64,000 nucleotides of DNA from Candidatus Bathyarchaeota archaeon (lineage in GTDB: Archaea; Thermoproteota; Bathyarchaeia; Bathyarchaeales; Bathycorpusculaceae). A program made the translations under genes and the position numbers. Of the stretch, positions 60,831-64,000 are shown piece by piece. The notes beneath the pieces are model-generated. The model did not search any database, was not told the origin of the DNA, and worked only from the letters and a program-made list of their open reading frames with translations. The number at the start of each line of letters is the position of its first letter. Position 1 is the first letter of the stretch. The DNA is taken from positions 44,287-108,286 of the forward strand of contig JAOZHU010000007.1 in NCBI GenBank assembly GCA_026014705.1, given 5' to 3'.

Positions 60831-60965
60831 CCCAAAGCACCTCAACCAAACCCCCGGTGCATGCCCGCCTTTTTAAGCCTTAATCTCGCAAGGGGCAGGG
60901 TTTAACTCGGAATCACCAATAAATAGTTTATATAAGGGGGTATAATTTTCCGCCAGCACCAGCGC

Positions 60966-62516
60966 CTAGTGCGCTTTGTTGTTGTAGTCTGTTGTCAGCA
61001 CGTTCATGCAGCCCAGCACCGCATCCATACTTGCCATCACGATGTCCTCGCGCACACCCATCGCCGTTGCCGTTCTATCGCCTTTGCGCATGCGCACCAT
61101 CACTTCCACCATGGCATCGGTTCCGCCAGTAATCGCCTTCACCGCGTACTGCTCCAAATGAATAGGCTCAACCTCAGCTATAGCCTTCTTAACAGCGTTA
61201 ATCGCAGCGTCCACAGGACCCACACCCACCGCAGCACCGCTGACTTCTTTCCCGTTAAGCGTAAGCCTCACAGACGCAGTCGGCGTAACCGTGTTGCCGC
61301 TGACCACCGTGATCTCCCGAAGCAGAATAGGCTTTGCCATGCTTAAACCCATCACGCCCTCAGCAATCGCCAGCAAATCCGCATCCGTCACCGTCTTGCC
61401 TTTATCACCAACCGTTTTCACACGGTTTTGGATCTCCTTCAACTGCTCCTCGCTTGGCGCTAAACCCATCACAGCCAACGCAGCCTTCAACCCAGCTGAA
61501 CCAGCATGTTTCCCAGGAGCTAAGCGCCTTGTGCCGCCAACCAGTTCAGGCTCTATTGGCTCGTAAGTGGAAGGATGCGCCAGCATGCCCTGCGTGTGAA
61601 TTCCCGACTCGTGCGTAAACGCGTTCTCGCCTACAATCGCCTTGTTCGGCTGCACGTAAACGCCAGTCAAACGCTGAACCAACTGCGAAGTGTTATACAG
61701 CAACTCCGTCTTAATTGCCAGCTTACGCTTGTACAGAGCCATCAACGAAACCACAATCTCCTCCAACGAAGCGTTACCAGCACGTTCGCCTAAACCGTTA
61801 ATCGTAGCGTGAAACTGATTCGCCCCACCACGCAACGCAGCAATCGTGTTCGCCACAGCCATACCGAAATCATTATGACAATGCACGCTGACCACTGGCA
61901 CGCTAAGCGACTTCCTCAAATCCGAGAAAAGCTCAAACGCTCTTTCAGGAGTCAAAACGCCAACCGTATCGCAAGCCACAACGCGGTCAGCACCAGCATC
62001 AACGCCCTCAGCAAACACCCGCTTCAGAAAACCAACATCCGCACGCGTAGCATCCTCAGCCGACAACTCCACAATTAAACCGCAATCCTTAGCGTAACGC
62101 ACCATATCCCGAGTAATCCCAAGCACCTGCTCCCGAGTTTTGCGCAATTTAGCTTCAATATGCAAGTCTGAAACAGGAATAATCAGGTGAATGCTGTCTG
62201 CACCAGCCTTCGCAACCGCGTCAATGTCACCTTTCGTGCCACGCGAAGCACTGCAAACCTCAGCCCTCAAGCCAGCCTCAGCAATAAGCTTCACCGATTC
62301 AAACTCGCCTTCAGAAACCGCCGCGAAACCCGCCTCAATCACGTCCACGCCCAACTCGTCCAAACGCTGTGCTATACGCAGTTTGTTTTCAGGAACTAAA
62401 GATACTCCAGGGGTTTGTTCACCATCACGTAGAGTGGTGTCAAAAACTCTTATTTTCTCAGGTAAGCTACTGAATAAAGCAATACCCCATTTTACATCAC
62501 ACGCAACTTCAAACAC
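60966..62516 (-). CDS. leuA: 2-isopropylmalate synthase / citramalate synthase family
   Basis: About 516 residues. The TIM barrel begins IRVFDTTLRDGEQTPGVSL and includes ELSAEDATRADVGFL, HCHNDFGMAVANT (metal-binding HxH) and NGLGERAGNASLEE. A C-terminal regulatory domain (about 390-505; GNTVTPTASVRLTLNGKEV) follows. The family joins acetyl-CoA with 2-ketoisovalerate (leucine) or pyruvate (isoleucine); which one is open. The track start at 62561 lies over a TATA-like TTTTATATG (62532-62540), so I place it at the GTG at 62516, where the transcript would be leaderless. Confidence 0.85.
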   Translation of the reverse strand: MFEVACDVKWGIALFSSLPEKIRVFDTTLRDGEQTPGVSLVPENKLRIAQRLDELGVDVIEAGFAAVSEGEFESVKLIAEAGLRAEVCSASRGTKGDIDAVAKAGADSIHLIIPVSDLHIEAKLRKTREQVLGITRDMVRYAKDCGLIVELSAEDATRADVGFLKRVFAEGVDAGADRVVACDTVGVLTPERAFELFSDLRKSLSVPVVSVHCHNDFGMAVANTIAALRGGANQFHATINGLGERAGNASLEEIVVSLMALYKRKLAIKTELLYNTSQLVQRLTGVYVQPNKAIVGENAFTHESGIHTQGMLAHPSTYEPIEPELVGGTRRLAPGKHAGSAGLKAALAVMGLAPSEEQLKEIQNRVKTVGDKGKTVTDADLLAIAEGVMGLSMAKPILLREITVVSGNTVTPTASVRLTLNGKEVSGAAVGVGPVDAAINAVKKAIAEVEPIHLEQYAVKAITGGTDAMVEVMVRMRKGDRTATAMGVREDIVMASMDAVLGCMNVLTTDYNNKAH

Positions 62517-62571
62517 TGCAACACACCAACATATAAAACTATCGGCATCCAAACCCTGCACAAACAGTAGT

Positions 62572-63990
62572 CTACCTTTTATGTTTCCTGAAGTATATCA
62601 GCAGTCCTATGCCCGCAACAGCCGCAAAAGCTGCTGTGGCTGCGGCTACTGTTGCTGGTGAAGGCTGGGTTTCTGGCTCCTTTTCCGTGGTTGCGGTGAA
62701 GAGTATTGTTTCTGAGGCGCCTGTGTTTTCGAATTCGTCTTTTGCGTAGACTGTGACGTTGTGCAAGCCCGCGGTTAATCCTGCCAGTGTGGTGTTGCCT
62801 GCGACTGTGACGTTGTCTTGCCCGTCGAGGCTGTAGCCCATCCACGAAACGGGCTTATTCACCGTGAAAACCAAGGAGACACCGCCTGAAGCATAATTCT
62901 TGGTTTCAGGCGACAAAACCGCCACAACAGGCGGAACAGCCCCGAACCCAAAAGGCGTATACTGCTCATTTGACGCATACGGCGTAACAGATGGACCATA
63001 AGGAATTGAGTACGGAAAATCAAGATAAGTTTGAGTAAAACCCCCAATGACGTATAATATGTCATTCGCGACAGCAATAGCTATACCGTGGCGGCTTATA
63101 GGCATGATGGCGCCGAACGCCCAGCTGTCATTTAGCGGATCATAAACTTGGGTACAGCTTTCACTAACAAAGTAAATTCGCGCTGGCGCGTTCACACCTG
63201 TGGTTGCGCCTGCCGCGCCATACCTTATGCCTGCGGGCATAAGTGTGCCTCGGCTCCACCTGTCAGTTTCTGGGTCATATATCTGGTTCAGGTCAGGCTG
63301 CGGGCGCGATGAAAGCCCGCCCATAACATAAATTTTGTTGCCAACCACGGCTGAGGGATAATCAGCAATGGCTGCAGGAATTGGTGCTTTTGTAGCCCAG
63401 GAATCAGTTTCTGGGTCATAGACCTCATTAAGGGCTGAAATGGCGAAGCCAAAGTCTGAATCGTCGGGAACATACCCGCCAATAAGGTATATCTTGGCAC
63501 TCGCAACATTTGCCGTTAGCCAACCTCTAGGTGTGGGCATAGATGTTCCAGTTTCCCAAGTGTTTGTTTCTGGGTGATAGACTTCGGTTATTCCTGTGAC
63601 GGTTCCGTTGCTGGTGTATCCGCCTATGCAATAAATTCTATTTTGGTAGACGGCTATAGCGAAAACGGCTCTCGGAGTCGGCATTGGCGTTTTGAAGGCC
63701 CATGTGTCTGTTGCTGGATCATATTCTTCGTTTATGCCTACAACTCCGCCGGTGATTGGTGATGGTCCGTTGCTAGTGCCGCCTCCTCCGCTCGCGGTAG
63801 AGCCGCCGATGGCGTAGATTTTTCCGTTTACAACGGCAACGCCTAAATTGCCTCTCGCGACTTGCATCGGCGCTTTAGAGACCCAGGTGTCTTCAGCCAC
63901 GGTAACGGAAGACAACGCAGGCTTCGCTGCCGTAATGCATGACGCTGTCAGGAAAACGAGAACAAGCAGCAGAGCTACTTTTTTGCTCAT
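62572..63990 (-). CDS. Secreted, membrane-anchored Kelch-repeat protein
   Basis: 472 residues. A signal peptide (VALLLVLVFLTASCITAA) precedes six Kelch repeats that form a beta-propeller (NGKIYAIGGSTAS, NRIYCIGGYTSN, AKIYLIGGYVP, NKIYVMGGLSS, NDILYVIGGFTQT, each with an ExYDPxTDxW partner). An Ig-like domain follows (YASGGVSLVFTVNKPVSWMGY, LHNVTVYAKDEFENTG), then a C-terminal membrane helix (AAFAAVAGIGLLIYF) and RKHKR. It is probably a cell-surface binding protein, like the other secreted propellers here. Its C-terminal end is close to the leuA promoter. Confidence 0.88.
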   Translation of the reverse strand: MSKKVALLLVLVFLTASCITAAKPALSSVTVAEDTWVSKAPMQVARGNLGVAVVNGKIYAIGGSTASGGGGTSNGPSPITGGVVGINEEYDPATDTWAFKTPMPTPRAVFAIAVYQNRIYCIGGYTSNGTVTGITEVYHPETNTWETGTSMPTPRGWLTANVASAKIYLIGGYVPDDSDFGFAISALNEVYDPETDSWATKAPIPAAIADYPSAVVGNKIYVMGGLSSRPQPDLNQIYDPETDRWSRGTLMPAGIRYGAAGATTGVNAPARIYFVSESCTQVYDPLNDSWAFGAIMPISRHGIAIAVANDILYVIGGFTQTYLDFPYSIPYGPSVTPYASNEQYTPFGFGAVPPVVAVLSPETKNYASGGVSLVFTVNKPVSWMGYSLDGQDNVTVAGNTTLAGLTAGLHNVTVYAKDEFENTGASETILFTATTEKEPETQPSPATVAAATAAFAAVAGIGLLIYFRKHKR

Positions 63991-64000
63991 GCTTATCTCC

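Noticed and set aside
1-64000. Insertion sequences, integrases or a prophage
   Set aside because: No transposase, integrase, recombinase or phage structural motif was found in any ORF read.

Overview
This is archaeal DNA, most likely from a Bathyarchaeia-like (TACK-group) anaerobe. The signs are TATA-box promoters close to starts, frequent GTG/TTG starts with GGAG/GAGGTG ribosome sites, a class III signal-peptide pilin, archaeal families (COG1709-type regulator, dihydropteroate synthase-related protein, roadblock proteins), Hyp maturases and oxygen-sensitive Fe-S enzymes. There are no rRNA genes, no CRISPR array and no recognisable insertion sequence. One tRNA, Leu(GAG) with an encoded CCA, is present. 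The lineage is inferred from gene content, not from a marker gene.

Layout. 1-7.3 kb: a truncated winged-helix gene, a small conserved protein, an ETHE1-like metallo-beta-lactamase, a dihydropteroate synthase-related protein, a PurF-like protein without its glutaminase cysteine, a secreted zinc-finger protein with a cytoplasmic Mrr-like domain, and a membrane acyltransferase. 7.5-13.4 kb: tRNA-Leu, cysK-cysE, an Lrp regulator, fused guaA, hypE. 13.4-20.6 kb: a surface beta-helix protein divergent from a membrane-anchored regulator, with three palindromic operators between them, then hypF-hypC-hypD. 20.7-26.9 kb: acyl-CoA ligase, an electron-transfer operon (duplicated ferredoxin/MvhD protein plus an NfnAB-like pair) and a thioredoxin reductase. 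27.2-43.0 kb: three paralogous membrane-anchored beta-propeller surface proteins. The first is separated from the other two by a redox, iron and stress island (flavodoxin, ferritin-like protein, HtrA, VIT1-like transporter, peroxiredoxin, Nth, FTR-rubredoxin, glutaredoxin).

44.1-47.1 kb: a type IV pilin followed by a coiled-coil protein and two roadblock-like proteins, flanked by small winged-helix genes, then a 670-base region holding degenerate repeats and a possible tiny gene. 47.7-51.0 kb: aminotransferase, SerA and DUF1015 in one operon (serine metabolism, which can feed the cysE/cysK route near 8 kb). 51.1-54.6 kb: aquaporin, YHS and ribbon-helix-helix mini-genes, and a regulator followed by two genes driven by duplicated three-box promoters; the first of these genes appears frameshifted. 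54.6-64 kb: pyrF, an EamA transporter, transglutaminase and DUF350-like proteins, a COG1709 regulator, a BsaWI-like restriction-modification pair, a zinc-ribbon protein, leuA-type synthase and a Kelch surface protein.

The most interesting signals are: (i) 5'-end RNA hairpins at the same place, just after the predicted transcription start, in front of all three propeller genes; two of them share an 11-bp stem with pairing preserved despite a base change; (ii) duplicated TGACCA-box promoters near 53-54 kb; (iii) the pilin/roadblock cluster; (iv) three helically phased palindromes between a surface protein and a membrane-anchored regulator; (v) unusual fusions (zinc-finger/TM/Mrr, winged helix/VIT1, ferredoxin/MvhD x2). 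All family names come from reading motifs by eye; no database search was run.
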